A stretch of DNA of 45,210 bases, from NCBI GenBank assembly GCA_009995385.1, contig JAACPT010000004.1, positions 1-45,210 on the forward strand, read 5' to 3'. The notes under the pieces are model-generated. The model did not search any database and was not told the DNA's origin. It saw only the letters and a list, made by a program, of their open reading frames with translations. Below, one piece after another: positions 27,942-37,795 of the stretch. This DNA is from Candidatus Parcubacteria bacterium (GTDB lineage Bacteria; Patescibacteriota; Minisyncoccia; Phycocordibacterales; UBA918). The first letter of the stretch is position 1; the number at the start of each line of letters is the position of its first letter. The translations under genes and the position numbers were made by a program.

Positions 27942-27970
27942 ATTTTACAACATTTTACAGTATAAGTCAA
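27942..27970 (-). promoter_or_regulatory. sigma70-type promoter for SLT gene
   Basis: On - strand TTGACT-N17-TAAAAT. Confidence 0.65.
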
Positions 27971-28014
27971 GTTATACCGCGAAGTCTACCTAATTTGTGC
28001 CCAATTATCTGTAC

Positions 28015-28794
28015 CTATTCACTCTTTTTGCTGCCTGCATCTAACCACTCTTTTGCTCCTTCAAACGCTCGAAGCACTTCAATAGGAGTAGCAAAAACAA
28101 CGGTATTTGATTGATCGGAGGAAAGGTCATTGAGTGTCTGAAGCGTGCGCAAGTGGAGCGCTCCGGGCGCTGCCGAGAGCATCATCGCTGCTTTTGAAAT
28201 ATTTTCAGCAGCTGCCACTTCCCCTTCCGCTTTGATAATAACTGCCCGTCGTTCACGCTCAGCTTCTGCTTGCTTGGCGATTGTTCGCTCCATTTCTTCG
28301 GGGAGGAAAAAATCTTTAAGCTCTACATTGTCAACTTTTATCCCCCACTGGTCGGTTTCTAGGTCTATCACTGTTCTAATTTGTTCAGACAGTTTATCAC
28401 GCTGCGACAGCACTTCATCAAGTTCTGCGCCACCGACAATATTTCGCATGGTTGTTTGTGCTAGTTGCGATACTGCGTAGCGAAAATCTTCCACCTCTAA
28501 TACTGCTTTTGCTGCATCGGATACTTTATAGTAGATGACGGCATTAATGCTGGCTGAAACATTATCACGAGTGATAACTTTTTGATCAGGTACATCGACT
28601 GCTTTGACTCGAAGGTCAACTTTTTCCATGGTTTGAAAAACTGGAACAATAATACTCCAGCCAGGCTCGCGAATACTGGTCAGTTTTCCCATCGTGAGCA
28701 CTACCCCTCGCTCGTACTGCTTCACCTCTCGTAAAAAGATTACCAGTATTCCAATAGTGAGTAACAAAAATAAGATAATATTCATACCGTACAT
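28015..28794 (-). CDS. SPFH/Band 7 (slipin-like) protein
   Basis: N-terminal TM, VKQYERGVVLTMGKLTSIREPGWSIIVPVFQ...QAEAERERRAVIIKAEGE. Confidence 0.92.
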   Translation of the reverse strand: MYGMNIILFLLLTIGILVIFLREVKQYERGVVLTMGKLTSIREPGWSIIVPVFQTMEKVDLRVKAVDVPDQKVITRDNVSASINAVIYYKVSDAAKAVLEVEDFRYAVSQLAQTTMRNIVGGAELDEVLSQRDKLSEQIRTVIDLETDQWGIKVDNVELKDFFLPEEMERTIAKQAEAERERRAVIIKAEGEVAAAENISKAAMMLSAAPGALHLRTLQTLNDLSSDQSNTVVFATPIEVLRAFEGAKEWLDAGSKKSE

Positions 28795-28827
28795 TATTAG
28801 TGTATAAAATCTTTGTCCAGTATACGC

Positions 28828-29667
28828 TTATTGATACTGCTTTAAAATAGCCATTGCTCCATAGAGGCCAGCCTCGTCACCCATTTTTGCCGTGGTAATG
28901 AATGGAGCGGGAACAAATCCATTGAGGGCTGCAACGGTATATTTCCTGATTGTATCAATTGAAATTCGGGGGTCTCCAAGAATCATGGATCCACCCAGAA
29001 TGATAGCGTCTGGCGACCAATAGAGAATGGTATTTCGTAGTCCTTGCGCGAGGTATTCTGCTAGTTCATCCCAGACCACATCAGTTTGTGGTATCTCATA
29101 CGGTTCAACGCCAAAACGATTCTTAACTGCTGTACCGGAAACAAGATTTTCCAGAGTCGGTGAAATGTCATCACCTAGAATGGTACGATCGATGTCGACA
29201 ATCTGGTGACCTGGTTCAAAGCCGACACTTGCAAGATCTACTGCACCGTTCACAATTTTCACCCCGCCAACTCCCGTACTAATTGAATGATAAGCAATAA
29301 TCTCAAGTCCTTTCCCTGCTCCATAGATAGCTTCACCTAGTCCAGCTACAGCCGTGTCATTTTCGAGATACACCGGAATAGAAAAGTGCTCTTGGAGTGC
29401 TGCGACGACTGATTTGTTTATCCAGTTGTTTAGTACGGCGTCATTTTGTATTCCACTTTTATCTTCTAAAAGTGGGCCACGAATGCCACCAGCCATTGCA
29501 ATTGGTGTCTTTTTGGTCAATTTTTTTATCGTGGCAATAATTTTTTTAATTCCATCATGAAAGAGTATGGGGGTATTGAAGGACTCAGAGGCAATAATCG
29601 ATTCTAAATCTTCACTTACTGCCACTCGGGTCTTAGTGCCGCCAATATCAAATAGAATATATGTCAT
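28828..29667 (-). CDS. ROK family sugar kinase-like protein
   Basis: FDIGGTKTRVAV; VYLENDTAVAGLGEAIYGAGKG; STGVGGVKI. Confidence 0.85.
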   Translation of the reverse strand: MTYILFDIGGTKTRVAVSEDLESIIASESFNTPILFHDGIKKIIATIKKLTKKTPIAMAGGIRGPLLEDKSGIQNDAVLNNWINKSVVAALQEHFSIPVYLENDTAVAGLGEAIYGAGKGLEIIAYHSISTGVGGVKIVNGAVDLASVGFEPGHQIVDIDRTILGDDISPTLENLVSGTAVKNRFGVEPYEIPQTDVVWDELAEYLAQGLRNTILYWSPDAIILGGSMILGDPRISIDTIRKYTVAALNGFVPAPFITTAKMGDEAGLYGAMAILKQYQ

Positions 29668-30170
29668 GTACCGACAATTTTATCACGAAATAGCTGCCAC
29701 GTCCGAATAAATTCTGGAGTAAATAATTCTGGATTTGCGCCAAGTGACGAGTCAATCTCACTGGGAACATACCAGGCAATTGAATCAATTTCTTCAGTAT
29801 TTATAATTAATGGGTATCCTCCAGGGAGAATGACTTTATATAGTGAACTAAAAAAATCGTGTGATCTAAAGGAAGTGGATACTGTAGTAATCGGAAGATC
29901 CCGAATATTTAGTTCTTCTATCAACTCCCGTACTGCCGCTGCTTCGTAAGTTTCACCTTCATCGACGTGTCCAGCGACAGAAAAATCGTTCAGCAATGGA
30001 AGGAAGACATTTTTACTTCGTCGTTGAATTAAGACTTCACCAGCCTGATTGAAAACGCAGACTCGGCAGCTACGTCGCAATAACCCTTTTTCTATTGCCT
30101 CAAGGAGTGGCGCTGATCCGATGATTTCATCCCGGTCATTGACGATGGCAATATTTCGATACTCAGACAT
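29664..30170 (-). CDS. NUDIX hydrolase
   Basis: GHVDEGETYEAAAVRELIEELNI Nudix box; 4-nt overlap with ROK gene. Confidence 0.9.
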   Translation of the reverse strand: MSEYRNIAIVNDRDEIIGSAPLLEAIEKGLLRRSCRVCVFNQAGEVLIQRRSKNVFLPLLNDFSVAGHVDEGETYEAAAVRELIEELNIRDLPITTVSTSFRSHDFFSSLYKVILPGGYPLIINTEEIDSIAWYVPSEIDSSLGANPELFTPEFIRTWQLFRDKIVGT

Positions 30171-30175
30171 ATTTG

Positions 30176-31429
30176 CTAGAGACCAAGAATTTCACGGGTT
30201 TTGATTTTGTAGAGTTCAACATTCGGTTGATCAAAGGCGTTGAGATTCATAAGTTCTGCAACATACATTGTTTCAAGCATACGCATTCCCATAAAGAGAC
30301 CGATTGAATAGGCAAGATTTTCGTCAAAAATTGTCGATCGGTATGGTAATTGACGTTCTTGATACGCCGCCATTACACCACCATAAATTGCCGTGGCGAC
30401 TTCTTGTGTCGTAAATCTACCATATTGCTTCCCTACTCCTTTCTTAGAAACCGAATAGTCAATCGTGTCATCATCAAATGTCACAAAGTCAGTGTAAACC
30501 CCTGCAAACCCACTTAAATATAACTGTCCGACCGAATGTAGTTCAACTGGCGTTGCAATAGTTGGAAGAAACCCTTTAGTTACTTTTTTTCCAGCCCGAT
30601 CTGTTTCCTTGCCAATACTTTCAGCAAACAGCTGCCGGTACCAAGCACCAAGCTTGTAGAGTCTTGGCTCAAATGCAAAAAAATTATAGTGCCTAAAATT
30701 CTTACTCATGTAGTGTCGTAGTCGGACTGCATTTTCTGCCACCACTGATTCAAATTCCTCTTTAGTGGCATCAAGAATCCCAGCAATATAGGTATCCGTA
30801 TCGTGACCAAGAAGCGCCATTGGTACTAACCCCACCTCAGTCGCAACAGAGTAGCGACCACCAACTATCTTTGGCATTGTTACTACAGTCGCGCCTAATC
30901 GTGCACCGACCTTCATTAACTCTGTGCCAGGGTCGCCAATAAACACTACTTGACGGTACAAAGCTGCCGTAAACCTACTTTCAAGGGCTGTAAAAAGTAC
31001 GTTAGCATTAACCAGCGTCTCAGCTGTATTGCCTGATTTACTGATCACGCAGACCGCTATTTTCTTTACTGATTTTACCCCCTGTAGAGCCTGTAGCAAC
31101 TGCTCGATATCATGAGCAGATACGGTGTCAAGCGAATGCAACGTTACCGCTCCCGTATCAAGTACAGAGTGAACTGCTTCGGTGCCAAGATTAGATCCTC
31201 CGATTCCGATAAGTACGAGGTGTTTAATTCCTGAAAACTGTTTTTTGAGCGCATCGATAGTATCATGTAGAGCAGGATCTTGCGCATGAACCAGTGAAAA
31301 TTCAGACTGTGTATTGTCATTCATTTTGATAACTGTCTGGACTTTTGCATGGTACGCGGAAAGTTTCTTAACACCAGCTGCTATTACTTTCTCATTAAGT
31401 GAATCTACATCGAAGTAGGAAAAGTACAT
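30176..31429 (-). CDS. pgi: glucose-6-phosphate isomerase
   Basis: VLIGIGGSNLGTEAVHSVL; VISKSGNTAETL; GGRYSVATEVGLVP. Confidence 0.93.
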   Translation of the reverse strand: MYFSYFDVDSLNEKVIAAGVKKLSAYHAKVQTVIKMNDNTQSEFSLVHAQDPALHDTIDALKKQFSGIKHLVLIGIGGSNLGTEAVHSVLDTGAVTLHSLDTVSAHDIEQLLQALQGVKSVKKIAVCVISKSGNTAETLVNANVLFTALESRFTAALYRQVVFIGDPGTELMKVGARLGATVVTMPKIVGGRYSVATEVGLVPMALLGHDTDTYIAGILDATKEEFESVVAENAVRLRHYMSKNFRHYNFFAFEPRLYKLGAWYRQLFAESIGKETDRAGKKVTKGFLPTIATPVELHSVGQLYLSGFAGVYTDFVTFDDDTIDYSVSKKGVGKQYGRFTTQEVATAIYGGVMAAYQERQLPYRSTIFDENLAYSIGLFMGMRMLETMYVAELMNLNAFDQPNVELYKIKTREILGL

Positions 31430-31441
31430 ACGAAATTTACG

Positions 31442-32188
31442 TTATATCTGTCTAATGCTCTTAATCTTTTTAGTTTCTTTTAAGATGTACGCGTACGCCT
31501 CATCGACACTGTCGACGACCTGGAAAATTTCAAGATCTTGAGGGCTGATGGTTTTGTGTTTTCGCAATAAATCTTCTTCAAAAAAGTGAACCAACGGGTC
31601 CCAGTACTCTTTCCCGTAAAGAAGAACTGGGAGCGGTTCAATCTTTTTTGTCTGAATAAGCGTAACAATCTCAAAGAATTCATCCAACGTACCAAACCCA
31701 CCAGGAAAGTAGACATACGCTTCTGAAGCAAACGTGAGCATCACCTTGCGTGAAAAAAAGAAATCAAAATTAAGCGATTGGGTCGTGTAGGGATTAAGTT
31801 TTTGTTCAAACGGTAACTGAATATTTAGACCAACTGATTTACCTCCGACTTTGAACGCACCGACATTAGAAGCTTCCATAATACCAGGACCACCACCAGA
31901 GATAATAGAAAAACCTTTTTTTGCTAATCGTGCAGCCAATTCTTCAGCATCTTTGTAGTACGGATCATCAGGAGTTATCCGTGCACTTCCCCAAAAGGTA
32001 GCGGCTAGTCCATGTTCTCGCAATAGTTCAAATCCTTGCACAAACTCCGCCATAATGCGAAAGACGCGCCATGACTGTACCGCATCACCATCAATTGCTC
32101 CCGGATCAAGTAACTCACTGACAACCCGGCTGGTCTTTTCTTTCTTTGCAGATTCATTCTGTTTTTTATTTTTACCAAACATAGTCAC
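31442..32188 (-). CDS. LOG/TIGR00730 family Rossmann-fold protein
   Basis: ISGGGPGIMEASNVGAFKVGGKSVGLNIQLPFEQ; YFPGGFGTLDEFFEIVTLIQT. Confidence 0.93.
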   Translation of the reverse strand: MTMFGKNKKQNESAKKEKTSRVVSELLDPGAIDGDAVQSWRVFRIMAEFVQGFELLREHGLAATFWGSARITPDDPYYKDAEELAARLAKKGFSIISGGGPGIMEASNVGAFKVGGKSVGLNIQLPFEQKLNPYTTQSLNFDFFFSRKVMLTFASEAYVYFPGGFGTLDEFFEIVTLIQTKKIEPLPVLLYGKEYWDPLVHFFEEDLLRKHKTISPQDLEIFQVVDSVDEAYAYILKETKKIKSIRQI

Positions 32189-32236
32189 ATTGTATCATCT
32201 GCCTGGCGGAGAGATTTTGGTAGTACACAAAGTGTC

Positions 32237-32833
32237 TCAGCCTAACCACGGTATATCGAACTGCTCAAATTCTGGAAGTAATTTCCTATCATACAGTAAT
32301 CGAGAAATCACTTCAGCATGAGATTTTGCTCCAGTCAGCGCATTGTGGGGTTCTGGTTCATCGGGGATTCCACAGTAATTTAATACGGCATCAAGATTAA
32401 GTGCACTCCGGTGGTGCACGACATCAACCGGAGGTACCAAACCAGCCTTGACCATATGCATCCAGCACAGTGAGTGAGTGTCAATACTTCGATAAGCAAA
32501 ATTCCATTCAAAATTAGCTCGGTACGTTGCCGCTTTTAACATATCGCGGTCAGCTGATACATTCTGCCCTGCTAAAGTACGGTCTGTGATTGACTCACTC
32601 CAACCGATAAAATTTCGAATTAATTCTGCCTCAGTCATTTTATTCACATCAGTCACTTCCGCTTCAGTAAAACCATTCACCGCCAAAGCCTCTGGGTCTA
32701 TGTGTGCACCATCAAAGACGCGGCACTCAGCATAAAACTGGTTGGTTGGATTCTCTAAATCGAGTGCCCCCAGCGACACAATAGAATGTGTTTCATACTG
32801 TAAACCAGAAAATTCTCCATCAACAACTAACAT
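32237..32833 (-). CDS. DEDD 3'-5' exonuclease (DnaQ/oligoribonuclease-like)
   Basis: LVVDGEFSGLQYETHSIVSLGALDL; AGQNVSADRDML; HNALTGAKSHAEVI. Confidence 0.82.
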   Translation of the reverse strand: MLVVDGEFSGLQYETHSIVSLGALDLENPTNQFYAECRVFDGAHIDPEALAVNGFTEAEVTDVNKMTEAELIRNFIGWSESITDRTLAGQNVSADRDMLKAATYRANFEWNFAYRSIDTHSLCWMHMVKAGLVPPVDVVHHRSALNLDAVLNYCGIPDEPEPHNALTGAKSHAEVISRLLYDRKLLPEFEQFDIPWLG

Positions 32834-32881
32834 AGTAATTTTTTATATTGCGAATATTATTTACATAATATTAACACAAAC

Positions 32882-33268
32882 TCACTGTAGATCTGGACAA
32901 TTGCTAGCTGGTAAGTACCCAGCTGCTTTTGCTGCCTCAATTGAGGTAAAATATATTTTATTTTCCTCTTTTATTTGTACTGCGCCAGGACAGCTTAGTA
33001 AATGATATTTAGTGCCAGATCGAGAGGCAACAATACTAGTAACCGTCTCAGGACTAGTGGACGGAACCACGGCTGTTTGCAGTGGCACTTGTGTGAGAAT
33101 TACTCCCGACCCAAGCTCAAGCTGATTGGCGGTGTCGTTTGGCAAGATAGGTACTGGAGTTGTTGCTGACTGTCTTCCTAGACCAAAAGAGACAACTGCT
33201 ACTAAAACCAGTAAAATAGCCATAAAAATGGTATCGTCTGCTAATAGAGACTTGAATTTTTCGAACAT
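32882..33268 (-). CDS. membrane-anchored protein with Ada-like metal-binding motif
   Basis: N-terminal TM; GTKYHLLSCPGAVQIKEENKIYFTSIEAAKAAGYLPASNC. Confidence 0.75.
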   Translation of the reverse strand: MFEKFKSLLADDTIFMAILLVLVAVVSFGLGRQSATTPVPILPNDTANQLELGSGVILTQVPLQTAVVPSTSPETVTSIVASRSGTKYHLLSCPGAVQIKEENKIYFTSIEAAKAAGYLPASNCPDLQ

Positions 33269-33316
33269 ATATCGTATACTCTGCCAGTTAAATTGTAACC
33301 ATTATACAGTAATCGT

Positions 33317-33598
33317 ATGTCAACCAAAAAAGCGGCAGGTACCGCAAAAAACCTGAAAGACTCACAGCCAAAATATCTCGGCGTGAAGCGAACTGACGGC
33401 CAAGCGGTAAAGGTTGGTGAAATTATCATCCGCCAGCGAGGCACCAAAATTGAAGCTGGTAAGGGTGTAAAAGTTGGTAAAGACCATACGCTTTTTGCAG
33501 TGACTGAAGGAGTTGTTTCATTCCGTAATGTTCGCAAGACTTGCTTCAACGGAAAGACAATCACCAAGAAAGCAGTAGATGTGCTTCAAGTAGCATAA
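33317..33598 (+). CDS. rpmA: 50S ribosomal protein L27
   Basis: [58 protein letters not shown]. Confidence 0.95.
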   Translation: MSTKKAAGTAKNLKDSQPKYLGVKRTDGQAVKVGEIIIRQRGTKIEAGKGVKVGKDHTLFAVTEGVVSFRNVRKTCFNGKTITKKAVDVLQVA

Positions 33599-33607
33599 TT
33601 CTCAAAC

Positions 33608-33636
33608 AAAAACCGGTCGCTTGCGCGACCGGTTTT
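33608..33636. terminator. bidirectional intrinsic terminator
   Basis: AAAAACCGGTCGC-TTGC-GCGACCGGTTTTTT. Confidence 0.9.
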
Positions 33637-33646
33637 TTATTGTCTT

Positions 33647-34357
33647 TTATTTTGTTCGTATCTCGACTGAATTGACCACTACATCACTCAGTGGGAGACT
33701 AACTTGATTTGTGTCGACTTTAGCAATCGCATCTACCACTTCCATTCCAGAAATTACTCTTCCAAATACTGGATGCTTTGAAGTAAGCGGTGCTTTATCA
33801 AAGTCAAGATTTTTATTATCAACTAGATTGATGAAAAACTGACTCCCCCCAGAATTAGGACCACTATTTGCCATCGAAATGGTACCCCGTACATTAGTAA
33901 GGAGATCATTCTTAATATGCTCGTCAGGGATTGAGTATTCTGGTCCACCAGTGCCATACCGTAACACCTCAGAAGTCTTGGTAATTGGATCACCTCCTTG
34001 GATCATAAATCCATCAATAACGCGGTGAAATTTTGTTCCGTCATAAAATCTTTCCTGCGCAAGCTTTTTAAAGTTACCCGCGGTGATCGGCATTAAGTCT
34101 TCAAAGAGTTCAATTTCAATTGTCCCCATGTTTGTATTCAGTACTGCGATTGGATTCATATCATTAGTTATTTTTACATCGTACGCCTTCAGCGCTTCAG
34201 GGGTGAGTGGCGCTGGAAGCGTACCATCATCAGAAAGCGTCAGTTCAGCTTTTTCTGTTAACCCACCATTCATCAACCAGACTACTGCCCCAATCAAAGC
34301 TGCACAGACAGCAAATAAAATCAGCAGTGGTTTTAACTTTTGTGTTAGCTCGTTCAT
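33647..34357 (-). CDS. cyclophilin-type peptidyl-prolyl cis-trans isomerase (membrane anchored)
   Basis: FYDGTKFHRVIDGFMIQGGDP; NSGGSQFFINLVDN; HPVFGRVISGMEVVD. Confidence 0.94.
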   Translation of the reverse strand: MNELTQKLKPLLILFAVCAALIGAVVWLMNGGLTEKAELTLSDDGTLPAPLTPEALKAYDVKITNDMNPIAVLNTNMGTIEIELFEDLMPITAGNFKKLAQERFYDGTKFHRVIDGFMIQGGDPITKTSEVLRYGTGGPEYSIPDEHIKNDLLTNVRGTISMANSGPNSGGSQFFINLVDNKNLDFDKAPLTSKHPVFGRVISGMEVVDAIAKVDTNQVSLPLSDVVVNSVEIRTK

Positions 34358-34366
34358 AAAATTATG

Positions 34367-34807
34367 TTACTTCTTTACAACAGTCACCGTGAATAAATGA
34401 TTCTTCTTTCCACCAGTTAACTGCACCTCGTGCTCACCGACTGCTTTTATCGGTGTAAGTATCTGTAGTATGTTTTGGTCGATTATCACTCCTGCAGTAG
34501 AAGCTGCAGCGACAATATCAGCTTCACGAATTGCTTTAAATAAATGTCCCTGCTCATTCGCTTCTACAGATATAATAATTCCTTTCTCATCAAGTGCTTT
34601 TACCGCTGCCTCAAAGAGTGATTCGCTCGCTTCTTTTGAAGCTACAATTGACGCTTGCCGTCGCTCGATTCGTTTCAAATTAATTGGAGTGGCTGGTTCA
34701 GCCAATTTTTTTGGAATGAGCTGATTAAGGGCATAGCCATCTGGAACCTCTGTAACACTGAATCGTCTCCCGATTTTAGCCACATCTTGCAAAAGAATTA
34801 CTTTCAT
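34367..34807 (-). CDS. rplI: 50S ribosomal protein L9
   Basis: MKVILLQDVAKIGRRFSVTEVPDGYALNQLIPKKLAEPAT. Confidence 0.93.
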   Translation of the reverse strand: MKVILLQDVAKIGRRFSVTEVPDGYALNQLIPKKLAEPATPINLKRIERRQASIVASKEASESLFEAAVKALDEKGIIISVEANEQGHLFKAIREADIVAAASTAGVIIDQNILQILTPIKAVGEHEVQLTGGKKNHLFTVTVVKK

Positions 34808-34897
34808 ACCTTTAGATTAAATCCCATAAACTGCATGTCCACTCATGTAAGACGCCATAATCATAACAAAAACAGTCTCACTTCTCCACCCCAGCCT

Positions 34898-36232
34898 TTA
34901 TTCTGCTGTCTCAGTGATGACGACCTCACTTTTAACTACTTCACCGTTTAAAAAACGTATTGCTGCGTCTTTTTGTGGGTCGAGATCAGCTTGTCGATCA
35001 GTTATCGTGCGACCGATGATAACATCTGGTGTTAGACCACCATCTGAAATTGAAGTGCCGTTAGGCGTCAGCCAGCGAGCAACAGTCACTTTAAGTGACC
35101 CTCCGTCATCGAGTTTTACTAGCTCTTGCACCGAACCCTTACCAAAGGTTTGACTTCCAATGACAGTAGCGACCCCATGGTCTTTTAGTGCCCCAGCTAA
35201 TATCTCCGATGCTGATGCTGAGCCATTATCGACTAAAATAACGAGATTTTTGGGATTAAATTCACGCATAAGTTGACCACGACTACGAAATAGCAAATTT
35301 TGAGTAGCGTCATTGAACTCTTCTTTAACTACCACCTTACCAGCTGGTAAAAAGTACCCAGCAATTGCTACTGCACTTTGTAGATATCCACCCGGATTTC
35401 CTCTAACATCAATAATGAGAGTCGAGGCGCCACTTTTTAGGTATTCGTCAAGCGCAGTTTTTACTTGTACTTCAGCCACCGCATTGAAGCTGTAAATAGC
35501 GATAAGAAATGTGTCACCAGTGATTTCTTGTTTGACCGTCGGAATTTCAATCGTGTCTCTGGTAATCGGAATAGTCAAAAATTCAGCTTCACCGGCGCGA
35601 TATATCTGGAGAGTGACAACTGTTCCTTTTTCGCCACGTATCAGACTCACTGCCTCATCAATACTCATACTTTCGGTGGTACGTTCATCGATTTTGACGA
35701 CCACGTCTCCGGCGATTACTCCCGCTCGTTCTGCTGGTGTTTCGGGAAGTGGAGCAATAACGGTGATAAGGTTGTCGCGCAACCCTACTTCCATTCCAAC
35801 ACCACTGAAATTACCAGCAATGTTTTGATCGAATTTCAAAGCGTCTTCTGGAGGCATATAAATAGTGTATGGATCGCCGTATGACTTTACCAAACCAGCT
35901 ATTGCTCCACGGACACGATCTTCATCAGTGAGCGCACTCGTTGTGCTCGCAATCGCAAATTTCTCTTCCAGTAATCCCCACACCCGCCAAAACTCAGTCA
36001 AATCTGCTTGGCGTACATCGCCAGCATCAGCTTGGGAAGGATTAAAAATAGAAAAAATACTTGCAGTCTGGACAGTGATATCAGGCTTGGTAAAAAAACC
36101 TTGACCTATCTCCAATCCTGATACAAATGATCCGAACGCAAAGACAAACGCTAGAAAAAATCCTAGCCAGCGACGCGAACTTTTTTGGCGATGGTTTTTT
36201 GGTGATTGTAGTGAAGATGAAAGTTGTGACAT
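34898..36232 (-). CDS. S41 C-terminal processing peptidase
   Basis: PDZ domain; LIIDVRGNPGGYLQSAV; LVDNGSASASEILAGALKDHGVATVIGSQTFGKGSVQ; ATG 36232 preferred. Confidence 0.93.
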   Translation of the reverse strand: MSQLSSSLQSPKNHRQKSSRRWLGFFLAFVFAFGSFVSGLEIGQGFFTKPDITVQTASIFSIFNPSQADAGDVRQADLTEFWRVWGLLEEKFAIASTTSALTDEDRVRGAIAGLVKSYGDPYTIYMPPEDALKFDQNIAGNFSGVGMEVGLRDNLITVIAPLPETPAERAGVIAGDVVVKIDERTTESMSIDEAVSLIRGEKGTVVTLQIYRAGEAEFLTIPITRDTIEIPTVKQEITGDTFLIAIYSFNAVAEVQVKTALDEYLKSGASTLIIDVRGNPGGYLQSAVAIAGYFLPAGKVVVKEEFNDATQNLLFRSRGQLMREFNPKNLVILVDNGSASASEILAGALKDHGVATVIGSQTFGKGSVQELVKLDDGGSLKVTVARWLTPNGTSISDGGLTPDVIIGRTITDRQADLDPQKDAAIRFLNGEVVKSEVVITETAE

Positions 36233-36309
36233 TGGCACTATTATCTCATAAAGTGACCAGACACCAAAATTGCTGTTGGTGAGAGCACTTTTTTGGTACA
36301 CTACATCTA

Positions 36310-37761
36310 ATGTTTACTCGATTATTTAGTCGCAAAACGCCTGTCCATATGCGAGACATCAAATTTCATAATACTGAATCTGGGAAAGTAGAATTGTTTA
36401 CACCACTCGATGAGAAGTCAGTGAAAATGTACAGCTGTGGCCCGACTGTGTATGATTATGTCCATATTGGAAACCTCCGTTCATTTCTGACTGCAGATAT
36501 TATCAAGAGAGTTTTACTTCGGAATGGCTACTTAGTTGCACATACGATAAATTTTACTGACTTTGGACATCTCTCAGACGATGCTGATGCTGGTGAAGAC
36601 AAAATGATGAAAGGACTGAAGCGTGAAGAACTACCTTTTACACTTGACGCTATGCGACAACTTTCAGACCGATACATAAAAGCCTTTAAAACTGATTTCG
36701 AAGAACTACGAATTATCCCCCCCACTACTTGGGCAAGAGCGAGCGATTACATCAAAAAACAGATTGCGCTTATTAAAGCGCTCGATGAAAAAGGCTTTAC
36801 CTACGAAACCAGCGATGGACTTTACTTTGATATAACAAAGTTCCCTACCTATGGCCGGCTTGGAAAAATTGACATACACAAACTTAAAAGTGGCGCACGG
36901 GTAGAAATTAATACCGAGAAAAGACATCCCGCTGATTTTGCAGTCTGGAAAAAAAGTAGTCTTGGCTGGGATAGCCGTTGGGGAAAAGGATTTCCTGGTT
37001 GGCATATTGAATGTTCAACCATGGCAATGGACACCCTCGGGAAACAAATCGACATTCACACCGGTGGAGAAGATTTAAGCGCGACACATCACAATGCCGA
37101 GATAGCCCAAAGCGAAGCAGTCACTGGCAAGCAATTTGTTAAGTATTGGATACACAACGCGTTTATCACTATTGATAACACCAAAATTTCAAAATCACTA
37201 GGAAATACCATTACCGTTCGACATCTTCGTGATAAGGGTTTTTCTGGAGATGATTACCGTTACTGGCTACTTACCGCACACTACCGCACTCCCGCCAATT
37301 TCTCTTGGGAGGCACTCACCGCTGCCAAGCAAGCGTTATATCGTCTTAAACGCTATGTGTATGAAGATTTTAAACAAAAAACCGCCACTCCAGACCAGAC
37401 TTATCTTGATCGATTCGATGACTGTTTAGTGAATGATCTTGATACTCCAGGAGCAATTGCGGTGCTTTGGGATATGATCAACGATCAAAAACTCGATGAT
37501 AAAGTAAAATGCGGTACCCTCATGTCAATGGATGAAGTACTCGATATCGGACTTTCTGACGACCCTTACGAAGGGATGCGTTCACTCGGCGTCATTGCCG
37601 TCTCTGATCTTTCAGACGAGGTACAACAGCTCATCGACGAGCGAGAAGCCGCCCGTATAGCTCGAAATTGGGACCGTGCTGACATCTTACGCGACACTAT
37701 CAAACTAAGAGGGTACCTCATTGAGGATACCGCTCTCGGACCAAAAGTGATCAAAGAGTGA
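36310..37761 (+). CDS. cysS: cysteine-tRNA ligase
   Basis: MYSCGPTVYDYVHIGNLRSFL; GWHIECSTMAM; GGEDLSATHHNAEIAQSEA; KISKSLGN. Confidence 0.96.
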   Translation: MFTRLFSRKTPVHMRDIKFHNTESGKVELFTPLDEKSVKMYSCGPTVYDYVHIGNLRSFLTADIIKRVLLRNGYLVAHTINFTDFGHLSDDADAGEDKMMKGLKREELPFTLDAMRQLSDRYIKAFKTDFEELRIIPPTTWARASDYIKKQIALIKALDEKGFTYETSDGLYFDITKFPTYGRLGKIDIHKLKSGARVEINTEKRHPADFAVWKKSSLGWDSRWGKGFPGWHIECSTMAMDTLGKQIDIHTGGEDLSATHHNAEIAQSEAVTGKQFVKYWIHNAFITIDNTKISKSLGNTITVRHLRDKGFSGDDYRYWLLTAHYRTPANFSWEALTAAKQALYRLKRYVYEDFKQKTATPDQTYLDRFDDCLVNDLDTPGAIAVLWDMINDQKLDDKVKCGTLMSMDEVLDIGLSDDPYEGMRSLGVIAVSDLSDEVQQLIDEREAARIARNWDRADILRDTIKLRGYLIEDTALGPKVIKE

Positions 37762-37763
37762 TC

Positions 37764-37795
37764 AAAGCGTCGTCCAAAAAAGGACGACGCTTTTT
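37764..37795. terminator. intrinsic terminator after cysS
   Basis: AAAGCGTCGTCC-AAAAAA-GGACGACGCTTTTT. Confidence 0.85.
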
